A DNA stretch of 64,000 bases from Macrotis lagotis. Its lineage: Eukaryota; Chordata; Mammalia; Peramelemorphia; Peramelidae. Made by a program: the position numbers and the translations under genes. The notes under the pieces are model-generated. The model saw only the letters and a program-made list of their open reading frames with translations. It did no database searches and had not been told where the DNA came from. Positions 35,501 through 41,960 of this stretch are shown here, in pieces. Where the stretch lies: assembly GCF_037893015.1 (NCBI RefSeq), contig NC_133666.1, forward strand, positions 653,160,957 to 653,224,956. The letters are read 5' to 3'. The first letter of the stretch is position 1, and each line of letters begins with the position of its first letter.

Positions 35501-36989
35501 ACAAAATTACCTGAGTTCAGAATTAGAAAGAACAAGAGTAATCACCTAGTCCAATCCATAATTTTAACACTAAACTGCATTAAGACCTAAGAGGAAGAAT
35601 TCATTTACCTTCCAAGGCAGACTATCCACTCAAGAATAGCTGTAATTGTCCTAATTTAACTCTTTTCAATTTCCATACTTTGCTATTAGCTTGGTCCTCC
35701 AAGATCAAAGAATTCAATCCCTTTTCCATATGAAAGCATTTCAAATATTTGAAAACACCCTTCCTACCCAACCCCCAATCCTTCTCTGCTTCAGATAAAA
35801 CAGAATGGGTCCCTTTAACTGAGCTTCTTACGGCCTGGACACTTTCTTCTCAAGATCCTAGATCAAGCTAAGGCCAGAACAATACTTCCAATTAAGAACA
35901 GATAGAAATCAATCAGGAAGGTAAGGCTGGCTTAGAATTCACTAACCTTACGGGCCATCTAAAATACCAGGCTCCTCAACAGATAGCCCTTCTTCCACAG
36001 ATTCAACAAGCAATGGCTTGGTCTCTGTTTGCAAACCTCGAATGAGGGGGCAACCCAGCACCTCCTAGGGCGGCCTATTACACTTAAGGCCTTTCTGTCA
36101 AGTCTGAGGAAAGTGCTTCTAGCTGCTTTCCACAGACAAACAAGAGACCCTCATCTGCTCTGTCTTCAGAACTGGGAGTCCCTCAAAGCCTTGAGAAGGC
36201 TCAGCCTCAAGATCCCGACCTCGTAGGGCGGACTTGGCCAGCCTCTGAAGCCTCCTGGGCCGGTCAAGTCTCCCCGGATCTGTTGGGAGCTGCTCACACG
36301 GGGTCTGCGGGCCCTCACTCGAGGCCAGCCGCTCTCCTTGGGGCCTCCCCCGGACCCCTCCTCCTCCCAACGGCCGCCTGGCCGCGACCACCGGCCCAGC
36401 CCCGCCGCCGGGCGCCGCCTCCGTCTCGTTTCCTCCGCCTCGGCCGGGCCCCGGCTGCAGGGGCCCCGGCTTCCTCGGGTCTGAACGAAGGCCAGGGGCG
36501 TCCGGCTCCGGGTCTGGGGCCTGGGGCGCGCAGCAGCGGGCGACCTCGCGGCCCCTTCCACGCCGGGCGCCTCCCCAAGGTTTGGGGGGCGGGCTGTGCC
36601 GGCCCTCCTGGCCGCGGGGGCCCCAGCCCTTTGCCAGGGGAGCCGCGCTCCGGGCCCGTAGCTCCTCCGCCCCCCCCCCCCGCAGGCCCTGAAAATCGCG
36701 GGCTCCAGGCGGGCTGGACGCCTCAAGGTGACGAGCAAGGTCGGGGCCGGGGGAGCCGGGCTGGGCCCGCCGCAACCGCGGCCTCGGCCCGAGCGCTCGC
36801 CGGCTCGGCCGCCCCAAGCCCCGGCGGGGCACGCCGCTGGGCCCCGCCCCCTGCAGGCCCGGCCCGACCGGGCTCGGGGCCGGGGCCCAGGGCGCGCCGC
36901 GCCCCTTCCTCCCCTCCCCCGCCCCCTCGGCTCGCCCGGCGCCTCACCCGGGAGCAGCGGCACCAGCCACCCCGGATCGCCGCCGCCAT
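486..36989 (-). CDS. TIMM44: TIMM44, mitochondrial import inner membrane translocase subunit (12 coding exons; last exon off the left edge)
   Basis: Peripheral matrix-side protein of the inner mitochondrial membrane that anchors mtHsp70 and its co-chaperones to the TIM23 channel (known for the family). Twelve exons, each bounded by AG and GT, join in one frame with matching phases to give 415 codons; human TIMM44 has 452 residues, so about 39 C-terminal codons are missing and would lie left of position 1. The N-terminus is Arg-rich and non-acidic (R6, R11, R14, R15), as expected of a cleavable matrix-targeting sequence. Residues about 57-150 are highly charged and helical, with the conserved stretch ELAKNKEMKESIKKF. 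The C-terminal half (from about residue 260) is the Tim44-like membrane-binding domain, with GLFSKTEMSEVLTEI and GPVLIITFQAQLVMV. Identification rests on recalled similarity to the human protein along its whole length. Confidence 0.97.
597..3178. other. TIMM44 intron 11
   Basis: About 2.6 kb. Apart from one SINE at 2247-2401 I recognise no feature. Confidence 0.7.
2247..2401 (-). mobile_element. Marsupial tRNA-derived SINE
   Basis: Reverse-complement copy with a T-rich left end (its A tail) and a GGGGCAG-type head at right. An 11-base target-site duplication, ACTTCCTTCTT, is seen at 2236-2246 and 2402-2412. WSINE1/WALLSI-type; exact family not resolved. Confidence 0.9.
3179..3268 (-). CDS. 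TIMM44: TIMM44 exon 11
   Basis: Codons 349-378, beginning TFNQLAHPIHQAK and ending KILDISNVD; the LAHP and GLQFHS blocks are family hallmarks. Acceptor TTGCAG, donor GTAAGT, phase 0 at both ends. Confidence 0.96.
4120..4610 (+). mobile_element. MIR-like SINE interrupted by a younger SINE
   Basis: The head and core (GATTCAAATTTGGC, TTCCTCATTTG, GATCAAATGAGATAAT) run to about 4312 and the tail resumes at about 4545 (GCATATAGCAAATAC). Between them sits a different SINE at 4313-4543. Confidence 0.7.
4313..4543 (-). mobile_element. Marsupial SINE, long form, nested in MIR
   Basis: Opens with GTTCAGTCATGTCTGACCCC and continues TTTGGGGTTTTCTTGGCAGA through to CACTTAACTGCCC. The same family recurs at 32131-32345. 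The bases at either junction (TCTGGCACA, TTTGGCATA) look like a decayed target-site duplication. Confidence 0.75.
5041..5350. repeat. Unidentified interspersed repeat, copy 1
   Basis: Shares ACATGAAGTCTGCTGA, AGGATCAACCAAGC and GGTCCTCAGACA, in the same order, with 7848-8075. Family not recognised. Confidence 0.45.
7225..7379 (-). mobile_element. Marsupial tRNA-derived SINE
   Basis: T-run at left, then GTTAACTGACTTGCCCAAGG and CACACAGCTAGG, ending CTATCTGCCCC. Same family as at 2247-2401. Confidence 0.88.
7848..8075. repeat. Unidentified interspersed repeat, copy 2
   Basis: Shorter relative of 5041-5350, with matching blocks at both ends and a gap between them. It interrupts the L2 remnant, so it probably inserted later. 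Confidence 0.45.
9060..9540. mobile_element. CR1/L3 LINE remnant
   Basis: Contains CTTTTAATGAAACCCAAGAT and CACGTTAGCTCT, which resemble the mammalian CR1/L3 text on AATGCAGCCCAAGATCACATT. Ends about 50 bases from TIMM44 exon 10. Confidence 0.55.
9592..9642 (-). CDS. TIMM44: TIMM44 exon 10
   Basis: Codons 332-348, AMITGELDILKDWCYEA, a 51-base exon in phase 0 at both ends. Acceptor TTTTTCAG, donor GTAAGT. Skipping it would keep the frame but remove 17 conserved residues of the Tim44-like domain. Confidence 0.96.
9643..11415. other. TIMM44 intron 9
   Basis: 1.8 kb. A short CA repeat lies at 10183-10206 next to a run of C. No other feature recognised. Confidence 0.65.
11416..11540 (-). CDS. 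TIMM44: TIMM44 exon 9
   Basis: Completes codon 290 (Gly) and encodes 291-331: GLFSKTEMSEVLTEILKVDP, then FDKDKFLQQCERDIIPNVLE. Core of the Tim44-like domain. Intron 8 between exons 8 and 9 is only 196 bp. Acceptor CATCAG, donor GTAGGT, ending in phase 0. Confidence 0.97.
11541..11736. other. TIMM44 intron 8
   Basis: 196-base intron, the shortest of the gene, with no repeat. Confidence 0.85.
11737..11829 (-). CDS. TIMM44: TIMM44 exon 8
   Basis: Two bases of codon 259 (Arg), codons 260-289, one base of codon 290. Begins FFEMKMKYDESDNAFIR and ends DKITDLI. Start of the Tim44-like C-terminal domain, containing the amphipathic helices that bind cardiolipin-rich membrane in this family. Acceptor TTTCAG, donor GTAAGC. 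Confidence 0.96.
12287..12601 (+). mobile_element. L1 ORF2 fragment, left part of a split element
   Basis: Encodes a decayed ORF2 region like KGLISRIYKELKQIY of other mammalian L1s (GGATTCTTTTCTAAAATAGA, then CCAATTGACAAATGGTCAAA). It breaks off at a codon stretch that resumes at 15475. Confidence 0.75.
13581..13731 (+). mobile_element. Marsupial tRNA-derived SINE
   Basis: Sense copy from GGGGCAGCTAGGTGGCG to CCTTGCAAAAACC and an A tail. Imperfect 12-base target duplication (AATAGTAACTCT at 13569-13580, AATAATAACTCT at 13732-13743). The only SINE of this family on the plus strand inside TIMM44. Confidence 0.92.
14760..15463 (+). repeat. Direct repeat of the HAL1-like 3' end
   Basis: 14760-15060 and 15165-15463 share GGAGGAATAGAGTGG, ACTTCTCTGGT, GACTTATG, GATAAAGAAAGCAA, CCAGAGACAGAG, TTGGAATCTGAA and CAGACTGAAGTA in the same order. 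Confidence 0.85.
15475..16430 (+). mobile_element. L1 ORF2 C-terminus and 3' UTR, right part of split element
   Basis: An open stretch at 15508-15939 encodes the ORF2p C-terminal zinc-knuckle region (CWKGCGKPGTLMHCWW), then FDPAMPLLGLYS, TKIFIAALFLMAKNWK and PPIGEWLNKLQYMYIMEHY, all matching the L1 ORF2 end. It lacks the rest of ORF2, so it is a dead 5'-truncated element. The 3' UTR contains (AT)20 and an A/T-rich tail near 16390-16425. Confidence 0.9.
16165..16204 (+). repeat. (AT)20 microsatellite
   Basis: Twenty AT units in the L1 3' UTR. Confidence 0.97.
16561..16702 (-). mobile_element. Marsupial tRNA-derived SINE
   Basis: T-run, GCAAGGCAAATGGGCTTGCC, CACACAGCTAGG, ending in CTAGCCACCCC. 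A pyrimidine-rich flank (CCTTCCTTCTC) recurs loosely after the element. Confidence 0.88.
16710..17625 (+). mobile_element. L2-type LINE remnant
   Basis: Degenerate text with the L2 3' signature: AAATCCAATGGTCTTTGCTC near 17306 and, at the end, GGCACAGATTGAGTGCTTAA then TAAAGG. Confidence 0.65.
18088..20250 (-). mobile_element. RTE-like LINE fragment B (reverse transcriptase)
   Basis: Minus-strand reading gives decayed reverse-transcriptase text: KKADE-like start near 20030, FNRLIPSSGRW with LEPLWLQKGL near 19430-19490 (compare ESQCGFRKG), ELQEKCKELNRGLYTMF near 19360-19400, then VTYLSSLFSRNVHIDDEID near 18750-18810 and KLNCFQLNCFRKILKVPWKD near 18520-18580. Many stops and shifts. Clade assignment is from memory of such proteins and is provisional. 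The element lies in the same direction as TIMM44. Confidence 0.7.
20300..21150 (-). mobile_element. RTE-like LINE fragment A, C-terminal part
   Basis: Homologous to 18088-18990: CTTCAGAATCCTCCTAAGAC here against CTTCAGAATCTTCCTAAAAC there, in the same order along about 0.8 kb. Contains a short tandem duplication GAACACCTAGAGTG at about 20384-20417. Confidence 0.7.
21380..21970 (-). mobile_element. RTE-like LINE fragment A, endonuclease part
   Basis: Minus strand 21855-21625 reads GEHHEAGVGFTIKTN, KLVILDDF (the usual catalytic GDFNA motif is degraded), TWQVVLRRNGVGS and HLLLKTC, in the order of apurinic-type endonuclease domains of this LINE group. Next to its C-terminal part at 20300-21150 with most of the reverse transcriptase missing. 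Confidence 0.7.
22040..22740 (-). mobile_element. Possible 5' region of RTE-like LINE or related SINE
   Basis: Contains TCACATGCCAGTTGTTATAG, GACAAGACAAAAGCCAAGAT and CTTCACATGCTTGAGGTAGA, which I associate with a marsupial repeat linked to this LINE. The assignment is weak. Confidence 0.35.
22995..23019 (+). repeat. (AC)n microsatellite
   Basis: Uninterrupted AC run of about twelve units. Confidence 0.95.
23969..24013 (+). repeat. Imperfect (TG)n microsatellite
   Basis: TG repeat broken by TATG and TTG units. Confidence 0.9.
24850..24975 (-). mobile_element. MIR-like SINE remnant
   Basis: AAGATTTGAACTCCCATCTT and CTGACTCCTAAAACTAGCAT are the reverse complement of a MIR head. Confidence 0.5.
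25271..25421 (-). mobile_element. Marsupial tRNA-derived SINE
   Basis: Flanked by an 18-base duplication with two differences (25253-25270, 25422-25439), marking a retroposition into an older sequence. Confidence 0.92.
25440..26145. mobile_element. CR1/L3 LINE remnant next to exon 7
   Basis: Ends with text like the L3 block ACAGCCCGGGGTCCATGGCA followed by GATCACTGAAGCACTCTGCT. It reaches to about 65 bases from the 3' end of TIMM44 exon 7. Confidence 0.6.
26190..26209 (-). other. TIMM44: Duplicated 5' splice site of TIMM44 exon 7
   Basis: GTAAGT occurs at 26209-26204 and again at 26195-26190, 14 bases apart, within a perfect tandem duplication (unit TTGCTACTTACTAT on the plus strand). Confidence 0.9.
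26210..26295 (-). CDS. TIMM44: TIMM44 exon 7 (duplicated donor)
   Basis: Last base of codon 230, codons 231-258, first base of codon 259. Reads EAMGVVLHKDSKWYQQWKDF then KDNNVVFN; the KDSKWYQQW block is strongly conserved in the family. Acceptor CCCCAG, donor GTAAGT. The donor and its flank are present twice in tandem (see findings). Intron 7 that follows is the largest, 14.4 kb. Confidence 0.96.
26535..26577 (+). repeat. (GT)21 microsatellite
   Basis: Pure GT run of 43 bases in intron 6, about 240 bases from exon 7. Confidence 0.95.
26640..26780 (+). mobile_element. MIR-like SINE remnant
   Basis: GGTCAAATCCTAGCTCTTCC, CCAAGTCATTCCCTCTTTC and GATTCCATGATCTTGG fit the MIR head and core. Confidence 0.55.
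27045..27184 (-). CDS. TIMM44: TIMM44 exon 6 (tandem donor)
   Basis: Codons 184-229 plus two bases of codon 230. Begins GVESVKKEIDQSVLG, contains the basic RRPERLRKRTE patch, ends VFEPN. The donor chosen is GA|GTAGGT, because the alternative four bases further on would place TAG in frame. Exon 7 supplies the third base of the Glu codon, confirming the choice. Confidence 0.94.
27185..28037. other. TIMM44 intron 5
   Basis: 853 bases with one SINE at 27481-27643; nothing else recognised. Confidence 0.75.
27481..27643 (-). mobile_element. Marsupial tRNA-derived SINE
   Basis: Well-preserved copy: T and G runs, GGGGTTAAGTGGCTTGCCC, GTGTCTGAGGCCGGATTTGA, GCGCCACCTAGCTGCCCC. Among the least decayed copies in the window. 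Confidence 0.93.
28038..28187 (-). CDS. TIMM44: TIMM44 exon 5
   Basis: Codons 134-183, with the conserved blocks VSKSDLGRKI, EEAAKTAKQSAESVSKGGEK and a final AISQ. Acceptor GCTAG, donor GTAAGC, phase 0. Alanine- and lysine-rich helical region of the N-terminal domain. Confidence 0.96.
28188..29500. other. TIMM44 intron 4
   Basis: 1.3 kb. Two antisense L2-like 3' ends occupy 28675-29300; nothing seen in 28188-28674. Confidence 0.6.
28675..29300 (-). mobile_element. Two antisense L2-like 3' ends
   Basis: Each begins with the reversed L2 tail (CAACAAGTATTTATTAAATC; CAGCAAATACGCATTAAATG), then a TACTGGGGATA or ATGGATAGAGAAA block and CAAGAACTTACAA or CAGGAAGCATACAGTCT, matching the reversed order of an L2 end. 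Confidence 0.6.
29501..29581 (-). CDS. TIMM44: TIMM44 exon 4
   Basis: Codons 107-133, beginning KTIESETVKTSEV and ending GTVKE. Acceptor TTATAG, donor GTGAGT, phase 0 at both ends. Continues the charged helical N-terminal domain. Confidence 0.95.
29582..30944. other. TIMM44 intron 3
   Basis: 1.4 kb. A MIR head remnant is present near 30715-30800 (GGAAGTCAGGAGACCTGGGT). Otherwise nothing recognised. Confidence 0.6.
30945..31115 (-). CDS. TIMM44: TIMM44 exon 3
   Basis: Codons 50-106. Begins AKCYSSGSRKSFLSG, close to the expected processing region, then the charged conserved helix KQELAKNKEMKESIKKFRDE and ends QEARRKY before GTAAGT. This segment belongs to the N-terminal part that in the family contacts mtHsp70 and Tim23. 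Phase 0 at both ends, TTTAG acceptor. Confidence 0.96.
31415..31570 (-). mobile_element. Marsupial tRNA-derived SINE
   Basis: Perfect 13-base target duplication TTAGGTTCATCTT at 31402-31414 and 31571-31583. T-run at left, GCCACCTAGCTGCCCCC at right. Confidence 0.95.
32131..32345 (-). mobile_element. Marsupial SINE, long form
   Basis: GTTCAGTCATTTTTCAGTTG, GTTTTTTTGGCAAAGATGGG, AGTGGTTTGCATTTCC; same family as 4313-4543, more decayed. Confidence 0.7.
32640..33560 (+). mobile_element. L2-type LINE remnant
   Basis: GACCTTCCATAATCTAGTAC and, at the end, CTCCACTGAGGGTAGAGACC then GAAAGGTAGTAAGTTCATAT, resembling the L2 3' end. Confidence 0.5.
33778..33882 (-). CDS. TIMM44: TIMM44 exon 2
   Basis: Codons 15-49, from RCLGSG to LDLPL, in phase 0 at both ends (CTAG acceptor, GTAAGT donor). 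This is the rest of the targeting region. It is the least conserved exon: ends match human (RCLGSG, LPL) while the middle differs freely, as is normal for presequences. It carries no acidic residue except one Asp near the end. Confidence 0.9.
34420..34605 (+). mobile_element. MIR-like SINE remnant
   Basis: CTAGGTCTCATTTTCTTCAT then CTATAAAATG and GAGCTGGA fit a MIR core; a GT microsatellite (about 34484-34500) lies inside. Confidence 0.55.
34857..34998 (-). mobile_element. Marsupial tRNA-derived SINE
   Basis: Flanked by AGATCTTTTATTTCT (34842-34856) and AGATCTTTATTTCT (34999-35012), a near-perfect target duplication. Confidence 0.92.
36948..36989 (-). CDS. TIMM44: TIMM44 exon 1 (coding part)
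   Basis: Codons 1-14, reading MAAAIRGGWCRCSR, against a human start of very similar sequence. The ATG is 36989-36987 and is the only start that gives the MAAA opening. The exon ends in CGG and is followed by GTGAGG (phase 0). It forms the front of the matrix-targeting sequence. The 5' UTR end is not determined; a TSS somewhere in 37000-37150 is inferred from the promoter motifs. Confidence 0.93.
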
Positions 36990-36992
36990 ATT
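36982..36992 (-). promoter_or_regulatory. YY1 motif overlapping the TIMM44 start codon
   Basis: Minus strand reads AATATGGCGGC, an exact fit to the YY1 consensus AANATGGCGGC; its ATG is the TIMM44 start codon. Confidence 0.75.
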
Positions 36993-37099
36993 GGAGAAGG
37001 CCGTGTGACCTTTCGGCGGCGCGGCCGGAACACGTCACCACCCGTCGCCGCCTCGAGGGGGCGGGCCCAGGGGTGCGGCGGCCGCGAAGCCTCGCCACC

Positions 37100-37106
37100 G
37101 CCGGAA
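37100..37106 (+). promoter_or_regulatory. ETS-type (GABP/NRF-2-like) site
   Basis: GCCGGAAG-type core CCGGAAG about 10 bases from the NRF1 site. A second ETS-like TTCCGG lies on the minus strand near 37025-37030, next to GTGACGTG (37031-37039 region). Confidence 0.55.
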
Positions 37107-37114
37107 GGCCATAG

Positions 37115-37126
37115 CGCGCGTGCGCG
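37115..37126. promoter_or_regulatory. NRF1 site upstream of TIMM44
   Basis: Minus strand reads CGCGCACGCGCG, a full match to the NRF1 consensus YGCGCAYGCGCR, about 125 bases upstream of the start codon. NRF1 drives many nuclear genes for mitochondrial proteins. Confidence 0.75.
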
Positions 37127-37639
37127 TACGCCGCCTCCGAGGCTTCCACCCTTGCCGGCGGAAAAAAAAATCCGACGAACTTGGAACTGATTGACAGCTG
37201 CCCTGACGAATGGAAAGGTGAGCCGGACGACCAGACCGGGGCGAGCCTGGAGAGAGCCCGCCCCGGAGGAAGCTGCCCTGAAGGACGCGACGGTACGAGG
37301 GGCGAACCGCGGCAGGGGCCGCCGCGTGCGGGCCGGGCCGCCGGGGCCCCTCCAGCCCCCCGGGCTCGGCCAGCGGCGACGGGCCGGGCTGCCCGGCACC
37401 CCGAGCCGCCGGCGCACGCAGGCAGAGGGCCGGTCAGTTGTCCCCGGGGCACCGGCTCCTCCGCGGGGAGCTGCCCGCGCCGCCAGGCGCAGCCCGAGCG
37501 GGTGTCTGGGGCTGTGGAGGGGCCAGGCCCGAGGAGCCAAGGGGACGCCCGCTTCAGAGTGGAGCAGACTGCCTCAAGGCCAAGTCCAGTCATTTTTTTT
37601 AAAAAAAGTATTATTTTAGTAGAAAAGCAAATGATACTA

Positions 37640-37856
37640 ATGTTTTCCTTCATTTTTGAAGAAGCCCATGACATCAGGGGGGCGACACCCTGCCAAGGAC
37701 ATTGAGTGCTGGGCTGCTGTGCCAAGTCCCCAGCCTCACTTTCTCCTCCACAGGCATCTGGGTCCAGTGGCGACTGTGAGGCAACGGGGTTAAGAGACGG
37801 CTACTAAGTGGCTGGACTCCGACTCCCGGGCCAGTCTCTCCACTACACCACCTAGA
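37640..37856 (-). mobile_element. MAR1-type marsupial SINE, reverse copy
   Basis: Reverse complement of the same family as 63478-63780: CCCATGACATCAGG, CCAGCCTCACTTTCTCCTCC, ATCTGGGTCCAGTGG, then the reversed tRNA-like head (CGGGGTTAAGAG, CACTACACCACCTAG). Confidence 0.75.
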
Positions 37857-40518
37857 AAAGGAACTTAGATTGCTTCGAGGCTAGGAGAGACCCAAAATCA
37901 ATCATGGGGTAGGAAATGTCAGCCTGAGCTGCTTTGCCTGCTGGAAGCAGGTGAACAAGGTACACTCTCTCTAGAGGACTGGGATATCCATCGCAGTCTA
38001 ATATGGCTGATCACCGGAGGGACAACCAGGTTCTGAAAGGAGCACAATAGAGGTTATGCTAGCTAAAATAGCAGGATCTAGGTTATGGATCATTGTGAAG
38101 AAGCCACAATTGGGTATATTGCCACTGTGAACTTTCTGGAGTATTTTTTCCTTAGTAAAAAAAAAAATTATTTCAAAAATAAAAAATTTGTGAACATGTA
38201 AGGTAAGCTAAAATAAAATGGTTTTTATAGAGTTCAGTAAATCATGGTAGCATAGGGACAGCATTAGCCCAAGTATGTTAAGGAGAAAGGAGGCACTTGA
38301 AAAAGCAAGGACTAAAGCCCTGGTGAACAGCTGAAAAAAAGCCTTTGAATGGAATTGAGAAGTTGGTGAGGAGGCTTGGCTGTATTGAAAACTGAGGATG
38401 GGGTAAGCTAAATTTAAGTTTCTTCCAGGAAAAAATGAAATGAAAATAAATCCTTTCAGCTGCCTACCTTGGCCCTCGCCCCTGTACATACCCCTCTGAT
38501 TCTGTTAGTGCCACTTTGTGAATGGGATCCAGATAGGAAATGAATAGGCAAGAAAATAAGGTCTCTTACCAGGAAATTTAACAGCTAGCTGTTGCACCAC
38601 TCCTTTCCCTTACAAAGGGTTATAACAGACAGACCTCACAAGAATGTGGCAGTATTAGAGTTGGCATCTGGACCAGAGAAATATGTGAAGGGCTAAGAAA
38701 ATGGTCTACACACTTCATTCTCTTGATCTCAAACTGGCAGGAAGTCAGTAGAGCGAAATGTGCCTAGCTTTTACTGATTTAATTCCAAGTCACTCAGTAA
38801 CAGTCACAGTATGGAGGTGGGCACAGTGCTGAGAATAGCTGCCTTGAAATTTGTTCCACATAAAATGAGGCATTACAGATTTGGATCAAAAGTTGTGGAA
38901 AATATCTAATGCTCAGATTTTCTTTGCTGTATTTCCACTGGCCTTCATGGGGCAAACAAATGACTTTCCCAAGTCTCCCTACTCAGCAGTTATGGAATCC
39001 CCACAGCTTCCAAAGGCTTTTCCAAGTTTGTGCATGGGGAGAGATGAAAGACTTCTGATTCATGAGAAAGAATATTAAGGAAAAGAAGAACAGGCTTTCA
39101 TTATGGCAGGGACTCTCTCAGGTCACACCCCCTTTTTTCCATCCTCTAAGTCCTCCATAGAACTTGGCCCTGGCCTCTTAGGATTCTAGGAGGGGGGGGG
39201 GGGAGAATAGTGGATTCTGTGATGATCCCATGCTGACACCCGTTACCTGTGCCAGTTTCATTTCCCAGTTCCAATGGAAGAGAGTGAACAAATGACTCTT
39301 AAAAAGAATTAATCACGAGTCATTTAAATGTCATGTGGTTAAATAATACCAGCCATTGAAGTGCTTCTAATGAATGATATCTTTTATTTGATTCCTCCAG
39401 TTTCCAATGTTTCTAACCAGGTGAGTCACAGTTATTGCTTCAGTCATTAGCTTCAATGGGACAACTAGCCATGTTTTCCTTCCTAGTCTAGGCTGGAAAC
39501 AACAGCAATCCCATTCTTTTCCTTGATTCATTGTGAAAGGCAATCTCTGGTTCTCATAATTGTACTTATTTTAAGTATCAAACTAATAAATGGAAACTCA
39601 ATTCAAGTACCACTAAGATTAGAGTTCAATTCAGTGATTTTCTTAGGAAGTCATAGACTAGACCTGGTCCCTCTTCCACAAAAAATCCCTCAAGTACATA
39701 AAGTTAATGACCACAGGACCCATTAAATCTTTTCCATTCCAATTGCTCAAGATACCTATCTTTGGAATTCTGCCATATTTTGGCACAAAATAGAGCTTTT
39801 AATTCATGATAAAGTCCTGTCCATCCTGAATAACAAAGGGTTTTTACGAACCTTGCACAAGGTAATGAAACCAAAGAATTGGAAATAGGTCTGCAAGGTA
39901 TTCTGATCCCTTCTTCCCAAAGCAAGAAATCCTGACAAGTGGTCATCCAGTTTATGACTTCCAATAATGGAAAAACTCACTATTCACACCAAAGTCAAGT
40001 GATCTGCTGTTCAATCATTTAGACCATTTGAAAAATCTCAATATTGAACACAACCCACTTGTCCTGGTTTAAAGGACTTAGAGCAGAAAGGGAAACTATA
40101 GAGATCATTTAATTCAACATCCCCCTCCCCAATTATGCAGATAAGGAAATTAAGTTCAACAAATCTAATCCCTCCTTTCTCAGGTTGGATCTTCGGGTCT
40201 TGGAAAATTATCATTCCTGTCTTCCCCTTCCCTTTACCCCTGTATCTTCCCTCTTCAAGCTAAATGTTGCATGATAGGTCTTAGAGTCTTTTTCAACTCA
40301 GCCAAGATCAGCAGTGCCTTGGTTTAGTTACTATAAAAAAAAGGAGTGTTAAATGTTACTTTGCTTCCATCTTTAAAACCTTAATATTTACATCATGCAT
40401 GAGAAGTTACTGGTGATTGTTTAATTCACTATATTCATATACCCTTTTTTCTCTTAGCTAACTATACCCAGTAATCCCAATTGCAACTTTTAAGGTGTTA
40501 AATACCTGCCCCCAAACC

Positions 40519-40700
40519 TGGTAGTGCAGTGGATGGGATTCCTGGCCTGGAATCAGGAAGACCCGAGTTCAAATTTGATCTGGGCTAGTCACTTAACTTT
40601 TAACTGCCTCAGTTCCTCAAAAATGAGGATAATAATAGTACCCATCTTCCAGGGCTGGTATTTGTAAAGTGCTGAGCACAGTAGATACTATATATACATG
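40519..40700 (+). mobile_element. MIR/CORE-SINE
   Basis: TAGTGCAGTGGATGGGATTC, CGAGTTCAAATTTGATCTG, CTAGTCACTTAACTT, GAGGATAATAATAGTACCCA and GTAAAGTGCTGAGCACAGTA follow the MIR order (tRNA head, core, tail). Confidence 0.75.
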
Positions 40701-40839
40701 CTTCTTCATTCTCTTCCTAGTCTTGAATGCACTTTCCTGGACATCTTATGGCTTGCCAGTGTCTTTCCTACAATGCAGTAATGAGAGCTGAATGCCACAG
40801 AAGTTGGGTGAAGGGGTTGAGTTCAGAAGTATCACTTCC

Positions 40840-41060
40840 TGTACTCTTCCCTAGGGATACCACATCTAGTATGGGGTGCTCAGTTCCAGACAATACATTG
40901 CAGAAAGGACATTGGCAAGGTGCAGCATGTCCAGAGGAAGGCAAGTGGCCCCATGCCACACCAAGAGAGCTTACAAAGATGTGGATATCTCCCTCTGGAA
41001 TGGTGAAAGATGAGAAGGGTTATGATCATATCATATATAATCATAAAGGATATGGTTAAT
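40840..41060. mobile_element. CR1/L3 LINE remnant
   Basis: GGGGTGCTCAGTTCCAGACA, AAAGGACATTGGCAAGGTGC and GTCCAGAGGAAGGCAA match a conserved CR1/L3 3' block. Confidence 0.65.
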
Positions 41061-41374
41061 GTAAACATAAACTTACTGTCAAATCCCTAAGTACTAGACT
41101 TTAAGTAAGAACAAGTAATATTTTCTATAATAAATAATTAACTCAGAAAATTTGACTCTAAAATTTGGACCATTTTTTTTAGATGAACAGGCTCTTAAGA
41201 AATATGAGGATCAACTCAATCACTGATGTTATCAAAAGAACAAATGCCCCTAGTTTGATATCTCTAATGGTAGTAGAATGCATGACTAAATGAACCATTT
41301 CCTGTCTCCTCAACTAATCCTCCAACTTCCAATCTCCATAATCTAATTAGAGGGCTAAAGAACAGAACTTTATG

Positions 41375-41960
41375 GAGTTGAAGGACAGTCAGTCCACTCT
41401 TGAATACCCTTCCAAAAATACACCAGGAGAATGCCCCTGCAACATTTCCAATAAACATCATCCAGTCCCTGTTTGAATACTTCTAATAACCCATTTCATT
41501 CTTCCTGAACTCAACCAATGTCAGATGACCTCTATAGCGATAGCTATTTTAGGAAAGAAATTAGCAAACCATAGTATGTCTAGAAAAAGGATGGAGAAGG
41601 AAAAGAAAGGGAAGAAACAATTATAAAGGGCCTGTGCTCTTCTCTCCACTCTACCCCTACCTTCCCCTTTACTCTTTGGAGAAAGAACAACAAGTCTGAT
41701 CCTTCTACATGGGAGCTATTCTGTCTTCTCTTCTGCAGATCAACCTTTCCCAGTCCCTTCACATAATATTTAGAATGTTTGGTCTCCAGGTTAATTATCT
41801 TTCTGATTTTGTTCCAGTCTGTCATTGTCCAACCTAAAAGGTGGCATCTGGAACTGTATACAATATTTCAGGTGAGGCCTGACCAAAACAGGACAGTGGG
41901 ATTCATTATAACTTTAATGATTTTCTTTAGCTCAACTAATCTGTGTTTCTCCTGTGGTAC
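41375..41960. mobile_element. CR1/L3 LINE remnant
   Basis: AAGGTGGCATCTGGAACTGT, ACAATATTTCAGGTGAGGCC and TGACCAAAACAGG match the block GGTGGCATCCAGAACTGAAC of CR1/L3 copies. Confidence 0.65.

Larger units (their letters stand above)
33883..36947. other. TIMM44 intron 1
   Basis: 3.1 kb. MIR-like text at 34420-34605, a SINE at 34857-34998, and the CpG island from about 36200 on. Nothing recognised in 33883-34419 or 35100-36190 beyond short MIR-like scraps. Confidence 0.65.
36200..37560. promoter_or_regulatory. TIMM44: CpG island and promoter of TIMM44
   Basis: About 1.3 kb of very GC-rich sequence with dense CpG, in an otherwise AT-rich window, spanning exon 1. No TATA box or CCAAT box is evident near 37000-37150. 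Such islands mark constitutively used promoters. NRF1, ETS and YY1 motifs are listed separately. Long open frames here on both strands result from GC content. Confidence 0.92.

Noticed and set aside
36119..37725. Very long open frames on both strands of the CpG island (up to about 519 codons)
   Set aside because: GC-rich sequence rarely forms stop codons. The frames run through the intron 1 donor of TIMM44, are Pro/Arg/Gly/Ala-rich and match nothing I know.
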